From: JANPPS01 sp965246835
GTDB taxonomy: Bacteria > Pseudomonadota > Alphaproteobacteria > Acetobacterales > Acetobacteraceae
Reading direction: 5' to 3'
Length of the DNA stretch: 64,000 nucleotides
Assembly: GCA_965246835.1 (NCBI GenBank)
Contig: CBDFFQ010000001.1
Coordinates: forward strand, 3,247,260-3,311,259
Shown: piece after piece, positions 26,203 to 36,596 of the stretch
How the letters are laid out: each line of letters starts with the position of its first letter
Position numbering within the stretch: position 1 is the stretch's first letter
Position numbers and translations under genes: made by a program
Notes under the pieces: generated by a model
Told to the model about the DNA's origin: nothing
What the model saw: the letters and a program-made list of their open reading frames with translations, nothing else
Databases searched by the model: none

Positions 26203-26824
26203 CGCGGTTGCCCTGGCCGAGATGGCCCGGACGCTGCCGGGCGTGCAGGGCGCGGCGTCCGAGATGGGCGAGGCGGTCGTGCACGTCCGCACCGATGCGG
26301 TGGCCGACGTGCTGCTGCAGCTGCGGGACGACAAGCGGTTCGCGTGCGAGCAACTGATGGACCTGTGCGGGGTCGATTGGCCGGAGCGGGCGGAGCGGTT
26401 CGACGTGGTGTACAACCTGCTGTCGGTATCGCAGAACCACCGCATCCGGGTCATCGCGCATACCGACGAGCAGAATGCGGTGCCCAGCGCCCACCGCGTC
26501 TGGCCGGTCGCGACCTGGTTCGAGCGGGAAGCGTGGGACCTGTTCGGCATCGTGTTCCAGGACCAGCCCGATCTGCGCCGCATCCTCACGGATTACGGGT
26601 TCAGCGGCCATCCGCTGCGCAAGGATTTCCCGCTGACGGGCTATGTCGAGGTCCGCTACGACGACGAGCGGAAGCAGGTGATCAACGAGCCCGTGAGCCT
26701 CACGCAGGATTTCCGCAACTTCGACTTCGTCTCGCCCTGGGAGGGCATGGTGACGCTCCCCGGTGACGAGAAGGCCCATACCGACCGCCAAGCCGCGGCG
26801 GCCAAGGATGCTCCCCATGCCTGA
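26195..26824 (+). CDS. nuoC: NADH-quinone oxidoreductase subunit C
   Basis: The product is a 209-aa peripheral-arm subunit. The family signature is present: ERFDVVYNLLS, then REAWDLFGIVFQDQPDLRRI and GHPLRKDFPLTGYVEVRYDD. GTG 26195 is chosen because the N-terminus MADAVALAEMA aligns with typical length; ATG 26222 is an alternative. nuoC and nuoD are separate genes, unlike the fused form of enterobacteria. It overlaps both neighbours. Confidence 0.95.
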   Translation: MADAVALAEMARTLPGVQGAASEMGEAVVHVRTDAVADVLLQLRDDKRFACEQLMDLCGVDWPERAERFDVVYNLLSVSQNHRIRVIAHTDEQNAVPSAHRVWPVATWFEREAWDLFGIVFQDQPDLRRILTDYGFSGHPLRKDFPLTGYVEVRYDDERKQVINEPVSLTQDFRNFDFVSPWEGMVTLPGDEKAHTDRQAAAAKDAPHA

Positions 26825-28052
26825 CGGCACTTCCATCGACGGCCGGCACCCGGCGCCCACCGCGGCCTCCGCCACCAAGGTCATCGAGGTCGACAACCAC
26901 ACCATCAATTTCGGCCCGCAGCACCCGGCGGCCCATGGCGTGCTGCGCCTCATTCTCGAGATGGATGGCGAAGTGGTGGAGCGGGCGGATCCGCATATCG
27001 GGCTGCTGCATCGCGGCACCGAGAAGCTGATCGAGCACAAGACGTATCTGCAGGCACTGCCGTATTTCGACCGGCTGGACTACGTGAGCCCCATGTGCAT
27101 GGAGCATAGCTGGGCGCTGGCGCAGGAGAAGCTGCTGGGCATCGCGGTGCCGGAGCGCGGGCGCTGGATTCGCACGATGTTCGCCGAGATCACCCGCGTG
27201 CTGAACCATCTGCTGAACGTGACCACCTACGCGCTGGACGTCGGCGCGATCACCCCGAGCCTGTGGGGGTTCGAGGAACGCGAGAAGCTGTTGCAGTTCT
27301 ACGAAGCCGTGTCCGGCGCGCGCTACCATGCCAATTACTTCCGCGCGGGCGGCGTGTCACGGGACATGCCGGCCGGGTTGGAGCAGCAGATTGCCGATTG
27401 GGCCGGGACATTCCCCAAGTTCATCGATGAGCTGGAGCAGCTGCTCACCAGCAACCGGATCTGGAAGCAGCGCACGGTCGATATCGGGGTGATGTCGGCG
27501 GAGGATGCGCTGGCCTGGGGCTTCACCGGGCCGTGTATTCGGGCGTCCGGCGTGCCGTGGGACCTGCGTAAGTCGCAGCCCTATGACATGTATGCGCATG
27601 TCGCGTTCGACGTGCCGGTCGCGCGCAACGGCGACTGCTATGACCGGTATCTCGTGCGGATCGCGGAGATGCGGCAGAGCGTCTATATCATCCAGCAATG
27701 CCTGGAGAAGATGCAGCCGGGCGATGTGAAGATCGACGACCGCAAGTTCTCGGGCCCGCGCCGCAAGGATATGAAGCGGTCCATGGAAGCGTTGATCCAC
27801 CACTTCAAGCTCTATACCGAGGGATACCACATTCCGGCGGGCGCGACCTACACCGCGACCGAGTCACCCAAGGGTGAGTTCGGCGTGTATCTCGTGGCCG
27901 ATGGGAGCAATCGGCCGTATCGCTGCAAGATCCGTTCGACCGGGTTCGCGCATTTGCAGGCGATCGACTTCATGGCCAAGCGTCACATGCTGGCCGATGC
28001 GGTGGCGATCATCGGCTCGATCGACGTGGTGTTCGGGGAGATCGACCGGTGA
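26817..28052 (+). CDS. nuoD: NADH-quinone oxidoreductase subunit D
   Basis: The product is 411 aa and forms the quinone-binding cavity with NuoB. The hallmark FGPQHPAAHGVLRL with its conserved His residues is at the start of the fold, followed by HIGLLHRGTEKLIE and a C-terminal IDVVFGEIDR. ATG 26817 is preferred over ATG 26808 because of AAGGA placement; the difference is three residues. It overlaps the nuoC stop and its own stop overlaps the nuoE GTG. Confidence 0.97.
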   Translation: MPDGTSIDGRHPAPTAASATKVIEVDNHTINFGPQHPAAHGVLRLILEMDGEVVERADPHIGLLHRGTEKLIEHKTYLQALPYFDRLDYVSPMCMEHSWALAQEKLLGIAVPERGRWIRTMFAEITRVLNHLLNVTTYALDVGAITPSLWGFEEREKLLQFYEAVSGARYHANYFRAGGVSRDMPAGLEQQIADWAGTFPKFIDELEQLLTSNRIWKQRTVDIGVMSAEDALAWGFTGPCIRASGVPWDLRKSQPYDMYAHVAFDVPVARNGDCYDRYLVRIAEMRQSVYIIQQCLEKMQPGDVKIDDRKFSGPRRKDMKRSMEALIHHFKLYTEGYHIPAGATYTATESPKGEFGVYLVADGSNRPYRCKIRSTGFAHLQAIDFMAKRHMLADAVAIIGSIDVVFGEIDR

Positions 28053-28714
28053 GCGACTTCCTGGCCGGCCTGCCGCCCGGCAGCGCCCCCGACGACCAGG
28101 CCTCCGGCCCGGTGCAGCCCGCCCATTTCGCCTTCGACGATGCGAGCGAGACGGAGATCGCCGGGATCGTCCGAAAGTATCCGCCCAGCCGGAAGGCCAG
28201 CGCCGTGCTGCCGCTGCTGTATGTGGCGCAGCACCAGATGCGGCGTGCGACCGGCAGTGCCTGGGTGCCGCGCGTGGCGATGGACGTGATCGCCGCCCGG
28301 CTCGAGATGCCGCCGATCCGCGTCTATGAGGTCGCGACCTTCTATCTCATGTTCAACACGTCCGCGATCGGGCGCTACCACCTTCAGGTCTGCGGCACGA
28401 CGCCGTGCTGGCTGCGCGGGTCGGACGAGGTCACGCGCGCCTGCCGGGACGAGACCGGGATTACGGGCTGGGGTGAGACCAGTGCCGACCGGATGTTCCA
28501 CCTGAGCGAGGTGGAGTGCCTGGGCGCCTGCGTGAACGCGCCGATCCTGGCGGTGGATGACGATTATCACGAGGATCTGGATTACGACCGCACGCGGGCC
28601 TTGTTGCAGGCGCTGCGCCGGGGCGAGGCGGTGAAGCCGGGTTCCAGCATCGGGCGGATCACGTCGGCGCCCGAGGGCGGGCCGATCACGCTCGTCCAGA
28701 CGGCGGGGGAGTAG
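28049..28714 (+). CDS. nuoE: NADH-quinone oxidoreductase subunit E
   Basis: The 221-aa subunit carries the N1a [2Fe-2S] cluster of the NADH dehydrogenase module. Ligand motifs are CGTTPCWLRG and ECLGACVNAP (four cysteines), following the helical bundle KASAVLPLLYVAQHQ. The N-terminal 40 residues are Pro/Ala-rich and variable. The start is GTG 28049, overlapping the nuoD stop. Confidence 0.96.
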   Translation: MSDFLAGLPPGSAPDDQASGPVQPAHFAFDDASETEIAGIVRKYPPSRKASAVLPLLYVAQHQMRRATGSAWVPRVAMDVIAARLEMPPIRVYEVATFYLMFNTSAIGRYHLQVCGTTPCWLRGSDEVTRACRDETGITGWGETSADRMFHLSEVECLGACVNAPILAVDDDYHEDLDYDRTRALLQALRRGEAVKPGSSIGRITSAPEGGPITLVQTAGE

Positions 28715-28718
28715 GCGC

Positions 28719-30029
<1,311 letters not shown>

Positions 30030-30033
30030 GGAT

Positions 30034-32073
30034 ATGGCCAAGCTGACAGTGGACGGGACCGAGATCGAGGTCCCGAACGGCTCCTCCATCCTGCAGGCGT
30101 GCGAGGCCGTGGGCGTCGAGATTCCGCGCTTCTGCTACCACGAGCGGCTCTCGGTCGCCGGCAATTGCCGCATGTGCCTGGTGGAGGTCGAAAAGGCGCC
30201 GAAGCCGATCGCGAGCTGCGCCTATCCGGTCGCGGACGGCATGGTGGTCAAGACCGACACGGCGATGGTGCGCCAGGCGCGCCGGGGCGTCATGGAGTTC
30301 CTGCTGATCAATCATCCGCTGGATTGCCCGATCTGCGACCAGGGCGGCGAGTGCGACCTGCAGGACCAGGCCTATTCCTACGGCATGGACCACTCCCGCT
30401 TCGCCGAGAACAAGCGGGCGGTGAAGGACAAGTATCTCGGCCCGCTGGTCAAGACGTTCATGACCCGCTGCATCCACTGCACGCGCTGCATCCGCTTCAG
30501 CAGCGAGGTCGCCGGCGTGCCGGAGATGGGCGCCACGTCGCGCGGCGAGACGATGGAGATCGGCACCTACATCGAGAAGGCGCTGACGACCGAGCTGTCC
30601 GGCAACCTCATCGACATCTGCCCGGTGGGCGCGCTGCTGAACAAGCCCTACAGCTTCGTGGCCCGGCCCTGGGAGCTGCGCAAGACCGACAGCGTGGACG
30701 TGCATGACGCGCTGGGCACCAACATCCGGATCGACTCCCGCGGCTCCGAAGTGCTGCGCGTCCTGCCGCGCACGAACGAGGCGGTGAACGAGGAGTGGCT
30801 GGCCGATAAGGGCCGGTTCAGCCATGACGGGCTGAAGCGCCGCCGGCTGGACAAGCCCTGGGTGCGGCAGGGCGGCAAACTGCGTCCCGCGACCTGGCCG
30901 GAGGCGTTCGGCGCGATTGCGGCGCGGCTCAAAGGCCTGCCGGGCGAGCGGATCGGCGCCATCGCCGGCGATCTGTGTGACGCCGAGAGCATGGTCGCGC
31001 TCAAGGACCTCATGACCGGTCTCGGCAGCGCCAATTTGGATTGCCGGCAGGACGGCGCGGCACTCGATGCGTCGCGGCGCGAGTTCTACCTGTTCAACAC
31101 GACCGTGCAGGGGATCGAGGACGCGGACGCGATCCTGCTGGTGGGCAGCAACCCGCGGCGGGAGGCGCCGGTGCTGAATGCGCGCATCCGCAAGCGCATG
31201 AACTTGGGCGGCTGCACGATCGGCACGATCGGCCCGGTGGCGGACCTCACCTATCCCGTGACCGCGCTCGGCGACGGGCCGGGCGCGCTGTCGGCGCTGG
31301 GCGCGTTCGGTGACGTGCTGCGCGCGGCGAAGCGGCCGATGGTGATCGTGGGGCAGGGGGCCCTGCGGCGGCCCGACGGCGCGGCGGTGCTTGCGGCCGC
31401 ATGGCAGGTTGCGGCCGAGCATGGCGCGCTGACGCCGGAGTGGCACGGCTTCAACGTGCTGCACACCGCGGCGGCGCGGGTGGGTGCGCTCGATCTCGGC
31501 TTCGTGCCGGGCGCCGGCGGCCAGGACGGGGCTGCCATGGTGGCCGGCGGCGTGGACCTGCTGTGGCTCCTGGGCGCGGACGAGCTGGACGCGGCGTCGA
31601 TCCCGGCCAGCACCTTCGTGGTGTATCAGGGCCATCACGGGGACCGGGGCGCCGCGCGGGCGGACGTGATCCTGCCGGGTGCCGCCTATGCCGAGAAGAA
31701 CGGCACCTATGTCAACATCGAGGGACGGGTGCAACGCGGCTTCGTGGCGACGCAGCCGCCGGGCGAGGCTCGGGAGGACTGGGCCATTCTGCGCGCTTTC
31801 AGCGCCGTGCTGGGCCGCCCGTTGCCGTATGACACGCTGGCCGCGGTGCGGGCGCGGCTGGCGGAGGTGAACCCGGTGTTCGGCCGCATCCAGACGCTGG
31901 TGGCGCAGGGCTGCACCGACACGGCCGGCCCGGCGCCGGGCACGCTCGGCACGGCACCGTTCCAGCACGCCATCCCGGACTACTACCAGACCAACCCGAT
32001 CAGCCGCGCGAGCCCGACCATGGCGGAGTGCAGCCGCACCTACGCCGCCCCCGTGCTGCAGGCGGCTGAGTGA
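30034..32073 (+). CDS. nuoG: NADH-quinone oxidoreductase subunit G
   Basis: The product is 679 aa. The N-terminal ferredoxin-like domain has cluster ligands in FCYHERLSVAGNCRMC; the His-ligated N5 cluster is in HPLDCPICDQGGECDLQDQA; further CxxC sets are in CIHCTRCIRF and IDICPVGAL. A molybdopterin-oxidoreductase-like but inactive C-terminal domain follows, shorter than in some bacteria. Electrons pass through this subunit from NuoF/E to NuoI/B. Confidence 0.96.
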   Translation: MAKLTVDGTEIEVPNGSSILQACEAVGVEIPRFCYHERLSVAGNCRMCLVEVEKAPKPIASCAYPVADGMVVKTDTAMVRQARRGVMEFLLINHPLDCPICDQGGECDLQDQAYSYGMDHSRFAENKRAVKDKYLGPLVKTFMTRCIHCTRCIRFSSEVAGVPEMGATSRGETMEIGTYIEKALTTELSGNLIDICPVGALLNKPYSFVARPWELRKTDSVDVHDALGTNIRIDSRGSEVLRVLPRTNEAVNEEWLADKGRFSHDGLKRRRLDKPWVRQGGKLRPATWPEAFGAIAARLKGLPGERIGAIAGDLCDAESMVALKDLMTGLGSANLDCRQDGAALDASRREFYLFNTTVQGIEDADAILLVGSNPRREAPVLNARIRKRMNLGGCTIGTIGPVADLTYPVTALGDGPGALSALGAFGDVLRAAKRPMVIVGQGALRRPDGAAVLAAAWQVAAEHGALTPEWHGFNVLHTAAARVGALDLGFVPGAGGQDGAAMVAGGVDLLWLLGADELDAASIPASTFVVYQGHHGDRGAARADVILPGAAYAEKNGTYVNIEGRVQRGFVATQPPGEAREDWAILRAFSAVLGRPLPYDTLAAVRARLAEVNPVFGRIQTLVAQGCTDTAGPAPGTLGTAPFQHAIPDYYQTNPISRASPTMAECSRTYAAPVLQAAE

Positions 32074-33095
32074 TGGCGGCGTTTCTCGAGACACCGTTCG
32101 GCATCCTGAGCCTGACGGTCGTGCAGACCTTGGCGATGCTGGTGCCGGTGCTGGTCAGCGTCGCCTACCTCACCTTGGCCGAGCGCAAGGTGATGGCGGC
32201 GATGCAGATGCGGAAGGGGCCGAACGTGGTGGGTCCGTTCGGCCTGCTGCAGCCTTTCGCGGACGCGCTGAAGATGCTGATGAAGGAAACGATCGTCCCC
32301 ACCGGCGCGAACCGGCTGCTGTTCCTGGTGGCGCCGTTGCTGACCATGACGTTGGCGATGATCGCCTGGGCGGTGATCCCGGTGAACGATGGCTGGGCGA
32401 TCGCGGACATCAACGTGGGCGTGCTGTATCTGTTCGCGATCAGCAGCCTGGGTGTCTATGGCATCGTCATCGCGGGCTGGGCCAGCAACTCCAAGTATGC
32501 GTTCCTCGGCGCGCTGCGCTCGGCGGCACAGATGGTCAGCTACGAAGTCAGCATGGGCTTCGTGATGGTGACGGTGCTGCTATGCGCAGGGTCATTGAAC
32601 CTCACGGACATCGTGCGGGCGCAGGAGCGGATCTGGTTCTTCATCCCGCTCTTTCCGATGTTCGTCATCTTCTTCATCTCGACGCTTGCCGAAACCAATC
32701 GCGCGCCGTTCGACCTGCCGGAGGGTGAGAGCGAGATCGTGGGCGGCTTCCACGTCGAGTATGGCGCCATGACGTTCGGCCTGTTTTTCCTGGGCGAATA
32801 CGCGAACATGATCCTGATGTCCGCCATGACGTCGATCCTGTTCCTGGGCGGCTGGCTGAGTCCCATCCCGTTCGCGCCGTTCACCTGGGTGCCGGGGCCG
32901 ATCTGGTTCATCCTCAAGATCTGCGCCGTGCTGTTCATGTTCATCTGGGTGCGGGCGACATTCCCGCGCTTCCGGTATGACCAGTTGATGCGGCTTGGCT
33001 GGAAGGTCTTTTTGCCGCTCTCCCTTGGTTGGCTCGTGCTGACGGCGGGCGTGCTGCTCGGCATGGGGTGGCTGCCGGGCACGCCCCCGGTCTAG
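32073..33095 (+). CDS. nuoH: NADH-quinone oxidoreductase subunit H
   Basis: The 340-aa subunit has about eight membrane segments and forms part of the quinone channel. Conserved loops are AERKVMAAMQMRKGPNVVGP, ISTLAETNRAPFDLPEGESE and GGFHVEYGAMTF. ATG 32073 overlaps the nuoG stop by one base; GTG 32070 would add one residue. Confidence 0.97.
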   Translation: MAAFLETPFGILSLTVVQTLAMLVPVLVSVAYLTLAERKVMAAMQMRKGPNVVGPFGLLQPFADALKMLMKETIVPTGANRLLFLVAPLLTMTLAMIAWAVIPVNDGWAIADINVGVLYLFAISSLGVYGIVIAGWASNSKYAFLGALRSAAQMVSYEVSMGFVMVTVLLCAGSLNLTDIVRAQERIWFFIPLFPMFVIFFISTLAETNRAPFDLPEGESEIVGGFHVEYGAMTFGLFFLGEYANMILMSAMTSILFLGGWLSPIPFAPFTWVPGPIWFILKICAVLFMFIWVRATFPRFRYDQLMRLGWKVFLPLSLGWLVLTAGVLLGMGWLPGTPPV

Positions 33096-33163
33096 GCGGG
33101 CCGCGCTGAATTGCTTTTGACCGCGGCACCGCCTATGCCGCGGTGCAGGATAGGATCACACAA

Positions 33164-33652
33164 ATGGTAGTCCTCGATCGCGCAGCCCGGAGCCTTCTGC
33201 TCAGCGAGCTGATCTCCGGCCTGTCGCTGACGCTCCGGTATTTCTTCCGGCCCAAGGCGACCATCAACTACCCGTTCGAGAAGGGTCCGATTTCGCCGCG
33301 CTTCAAAGGGGAGCACGCGCTGCGCCGCTATCCGAACGGGGAGGAAAGGTGCATCGCCTGCAAACTGTGCGAGGCCGTGTGCCCGGCGCTTGCCATCACC
33401 ATCGAGGCCGAGCCGCGCGACGACGGCACCCGCCGCACCACCCGCTATGACATCGATATGACCAAGTGCATCTATTGCGGCCTGTGCGAAGAAAGCTGCC
33501 CGGTGGACGCCATCGTCGAGGGCCCGAACTTCGAGTTCGCGACGGAGACGCGGGAGGAGCTGATGTATAACAAGGCCAAGCTGCTGGCGAACGGCGACCG
33601 ATGGGAGAGCGAGCTGTCGAAGCGGCTCGAGCTCGACGCGCCGTATCGGTAA
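33164..33652 (+). CDS. nuoI: NADH-quinone oxidoreductase subunit I
   Basis: The 162-aa ferredoxin-type subunit has two [4Fe-4S] motifs, CIACKLCEAVCP and CIYCGLCEESCP, carrying clusters N6a and N6b. ATG 33164 is preferred over GTG 33143 because it gives the standard length and follows AGGATAGG. The 68-bp gap after nuoH is the largest early gap in the operon. Confidence 0.97.
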   Translation: MVVLDRAARSLLLSELISGLSLTLRYFFRPKATINYPFEKGPISPRFKGEHALRRYPNGEERCIACKLCEAVCPALAITIEAEPRDDGTRRTTRYDIDMTKCIYCGLCEESCPVDAIVEGPNFEFATETREELMYNKAKLLANGDRWESELSKRLELDAPYR

Positions 33653-33661
33653 GGACCGCCC

Positions 33662-34357
33662 ATGCTCGTCTCCGCCGCGTTCTACGTTTTTTCCGCCATC
33701 CTGATCGGCTGCGCCGCCGCGGTGATCACGTCGCGCAATCCGGTGCACTCCGTCCTGTTCCTGATCCTGGCGTTCTTCAATGCGGCCGCGCTGTTCCTGA
33801 TCGCGGGCGCCGAGTTCCTGGCGATGATCCTGGTCATCGTCTACGTCGGTGCCGTCGCCGTGCTGTTCTTGTTCGTGGTCATGATGCTGGACGTGAATTT
33901 CGGGCAGCTGCGGGAAGGGTTCCAGAAATACGCGCCCATCGGGGCCGCGGTTGGCGCCGTGCTGTTCGCCGAACTGATCCTGGTGCTGGGTGGATGGAAG
34001 CTGGCGCCGGAGGCCGCGGGTGCCATGCGGCTTAGCGCGACACCCGGCGATGTCAGCAACACGGTCGCGCTCGGGCGGCTGATCTACACGGACTACATCT
34101 TCCTGTTCCAGACCGCCGGGCTGATCCTGATGGTGGCCATGATCGGCGCCATCGTGCTGACCCATCGTGGCCGCAGCACCACGCGCCGGCAAAGCATTGC
34201 CCGGCAGAATGCCCGCCAGGTCGCCGACACGCTCGAGATCATGCATGTCGAGCAGGGCGCCGGCACCGACCTCACGGGCATCATCCGCCCGAAGCCGGAC
34301 GCGAAACCCGAACCCGTCCACGCCGAGACACATGGCCAAGCCGGGGGAGCCCACTGA
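33662..34357 (+). CDS. nuoJ: NADH-quinone oxidoreductase subunit J
   Basis: The product is a 231-aa membrane subunit with five segments; the third carries the family motif FLAMILVIVYVGAVAVLFLFVV with a pi-bulge-type Tyr-Val-Gly (quoted in two overlapping parts: FLAMILVIVYVGAV and AVLFLFVV). A cytoplasmic C-terminal tail of about 55 polar residues (RQSIARQNARQVADTLE onward) is longer than the core needs. It ends one base before the nuoK start. Confidence 0.95.
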   Translation: MLVSAAFYVFSAILIGCAAAVITSRNPVHSVLFLILAFFNAAALFLIAGAEFLAMILVIVYVGAVAVLFLFVVMMLDVNFGQLREGFQKYAPIGAAVGAVLFAELILVLGGWKLAPEAAGAMRLSATPGDVSNTVALGRLIYTDYIFLFQTAGLILMVAMIGAIVLTHRGRSTTRRQSIARQNARQVADTLEIMHVEQGAGTDLTGIIRPKPDAKPEPVHAETHGQAGGAH

Positions 34358-34358
34358 G

Positions 34359-34664
34359 ATGATCGGCATCGGCCACTACCTCGTCGTCGCCGCGATCCTG
34401 CTGGTGATCGGCATCTTCGGCATCTTCCTCAACCGCAAGAACGTGATCGTCATCATGATGTCGATCGAGCTGATGCTGCTGGCCGTGAACCTCAACCTGG
34501 TCGCGTTCAGCTCCGTGCTGAACGATCTGGCCGGGCAGGTGTTTGCGATGTTCGTGCTGACGGTGGCGGCGGCCGAGGCTGCGATCGGGCTCGCCATCGT
34601 CGTCGTGTATTACCGCAACCGTGGCTCGATCCAGGTCGAGGACGTGAACTTGATGAAGGGCTGA
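34359..34664 (+). CDS. nuoK: NADH-quinone oxidoreductase subunit K
   Basis: The 101-aa, three-segment antiporter-related subunit has the conserved Glu residues in MSIELMLLAVNLNLV and TVAAAEAAIGLAI, needed for proton transfer. ATG 34359 gives exactly the family length; an in-frame ATG at 34332 would overlap nuoJ. It lies between nuoJ and nuoL in the standard order. Confidence 0.97.
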   Translation: MIGIGHYLVVAAILLVIGIFGIFLNRKNVIVIMMSIELMLLAVNLNLVAFSSVLNDLAGQVFAMFVLTVAAAEAAIGLAIVVVYYRNRGSIQVEDVNLMKG

Positions 34665-34667
34665 GCG

Positions 34668-36596
34668 ATGCTCTACGCCGTCGCCGTCTTTGCCCCGCTG
34701 CTGGGCTCGCTCGTGGCCGGCATGCTCGGCCGCCAGATCGGGGACCGCGCCAGCCAGGCCGTGACGATTTTGTGCATGGTCGTGGCGGCCTGCGCCGGGA
34801 CCGCGAGCTTCTGGCCGTTCCTGATGGACGAGGCGCATCCCGGCACCGTCTCGCTCGGCACCTGGATGGATGTGGGCGGGTTCCGGGTGGACTGGGCGCT
34901 CCGATACGACACGCTGTCCGCGATGATGGTGGCGATGGTGACGTTCATCGCGACGCTGATCCACGTCTACAGCGTCGGCTACATGAGCCACGATAAGACG
35001 GTGCCGCGCTTCTTCAGCTATTTGAGCCTGTTCACCTTCGCGATGCTGATGCTGGTGACGGCCGATAACCTGGTGCAGCTGTTTTTCGGCTGGGAGGGCG
35101 TGGGCCTCGCGAGTTACTTGCTCATCGGCTACTGGTATGACCGCCCGAGCGCCTGCAAGGCGGCGATCAAGGCGTTCGTGGTGAACCGCGTGGGGGACCT
35201 GTTCTTCGCAGTCGGCATTGCGCTCGTGTTCCTGACGTTCGGCTCCGTCGAGTTCTCCACCATCTTCGCTCACGTGCATGACCATGTGGACGACAGCTAC
35301 CGCGTGCTCGGCAGCACCTGGCGCGCCTACGAGGTCATGGGCGTGCTGCTGTTCCTGGGGGCGGCCGGCAAGTCCGCGCAGCTGGGCCTGCACACCTGGT
35401 TGCCGGACGCAATGGAGGGGCCGACGCCCGTGTCCGCGCTGATCCACGCCGCGACGATGGTGACGGCCGGGGTGTTCCTGATGGCGCGGATGTCGCCGAT
35501 CCTGGAGTTCGCCCCGGGGGCCCTCGGCTTCATCACCTTCATGGGCGCCAGCACCTGCCTGTTCGCCGCCACGATCGGGTGCGTGCAGAACGACATCAAG
35601 CGGGTGATTGCGTATTCGACCTGTTCGCAGCTCGGCTACATGTTCCTGGCGGCCGGGGTCGGCGCCTACCAGGCGTCGGTGTTCCATCTGTTCACGCATG
35701 CCTTCTTCAAGGCGCTGCTGTTCCTGGGCGCCGGCTCCGTGATCCACGCGATGTCGGACGAGCAGGACATAAGGCGCATGGGCGGGATCTGGCGCAAGAT
35801 CCCCTGGACCTACACCGTCATGTGGATCGGCAGCCTGGCGCTCGCCGGCATTCCGTTCTTCGCCGGGTATTACTCGAAGGACGCGATCCTCGAGGCCGCC
35901 TGGGCCCGGCATAGCGGCGTCGCGACCTATGGTTTCGTGTGCGGCATCGTGGCGGCGTTCCTGACCGCGTTCTACTCCTGGCGCCTGCTGATCCTCACCT
36001 TCCACGGCACGCCGCGGGCCAGCGCCGAGACCATGGACCACGTGCATGAAAGCCCGGCCGTGATGGTGGTGCCCTTGCTCGTGCTGGCGCTCGGTGCGCT
36101 CGTGACCGGCTATGCGTTCGAGCATTCCTTCATCGGCGAAGGCTGGCGGGAGTTCTGGCAGGGCGCCATCGTGAACGGCCCGGCCAATACCGTGCTGGCG
36201 GACATGCACCACGTCCCGTTCCTGGTCAGCCTGCTGCCCACCTTGGTCGGCGTGCTGGGGATCGCGCTGGCCTATGTCATGTATGTGGCGGTGCCGACGC
36301 TGCCTGCCCGCGTGGCGCAAGCGGTACCCGCGCTCTACCGGTTCGTGCTGAACAAATGGTATTTCGACGAGCTCTACGATGCGATCTTCGTGCGGCCGTT
36401 CGGGCGCTTGGCCCGGTTGCTGTGGAATGTCGGTGACGCCCGCATCATCGATGGCGTGCCGAACGGGCTGGCGGCGCTGACCGCCGGCGGGTCCGCGCAG
36501 ATCGTGCGCATCCAGACCGGGTCGATCGCCGTCTATGCCTTCACCATGCTGATCGGGCTCGTGGTGCTCGTCAGCGTGTTCCTGTTGTTCCGGTGA
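34668..36596 (+). CDS. nuoL: NADH-quinone oxidoreductase subunit L
   Basis: The product is a 642-aa antiporter-like subunit with about 14-16 segments and a C-terminal amphipathic lateral helix region. Conserved proton-path features include FFGWEGVGLASYLLIGYWYD, the Lys in AAGKSAQLGLHTWLPDAMEG and HAATMVTAGVFL. It is the distal proton pump of complex I. The stop overlaps the GTG of nuoM. Confidence 0.97.
   Translation: MLYAVAVFAPLLGSLVAGMLGRQIGDRASQAVTILCMVVAACAGTASFWPFLMDEAHPGTVSLGTWMDVGGFRVDWALRYDTLSAMMVAMVTFIATLIHVYSVGYMSHDKTVPRFFSYLSLFTFAMLMLVTADNLVQLFFGWEGVGLASYLLIGYWYDRPSACKAAIKAFVVNRVGDLFFAVGIALVFLTFGSVEFSTIFAHVHDHVDDSYRVLGSTWRAYEVMGVLLFLGAAGKSAQLGLHTWLPDAMEGPTPVSALIHAATMVTAGVFLMARMSPILEFAPGALGFITFMGASTCLFAATIGCVQNDIKRVIAYSTCSQLGYMFLAAGVGAYQASVFHLFTHAFFKALLFLGAGSVIHAMSDEQDIRRMGGIWRKIPWTYTVMWIGSLALAGIPFFAGYYSKDAILEAAWARHSGVATYGFVCGIVAAFLTAFYSWRLLILTFHGTPRASAETMDHVHESPAVMVVPLLVLALGALVTGYAFEHSFIGEGWREFWQGAIVNGPANTVLADMHHVPFLVSLLPTLVGVLGIALAYVMYVAVPTLPARVAQAVPALYRFVLNKWYFDELYDAIFVRPFGRLARLLWNVGDARIIDGVPNGLAALTAGGSAQIVRIQTGSIAVYAFTMLIGLVVLVSVFLLFR

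Noticed and set aside
34281..36320. Long minus-strand frame opposite nuoK/nuoL
   Set aside because: The composition is dominated by His, Arg, Gln and Glu from reversed membrane-protein codons; nuoL is complete on the plus strand.
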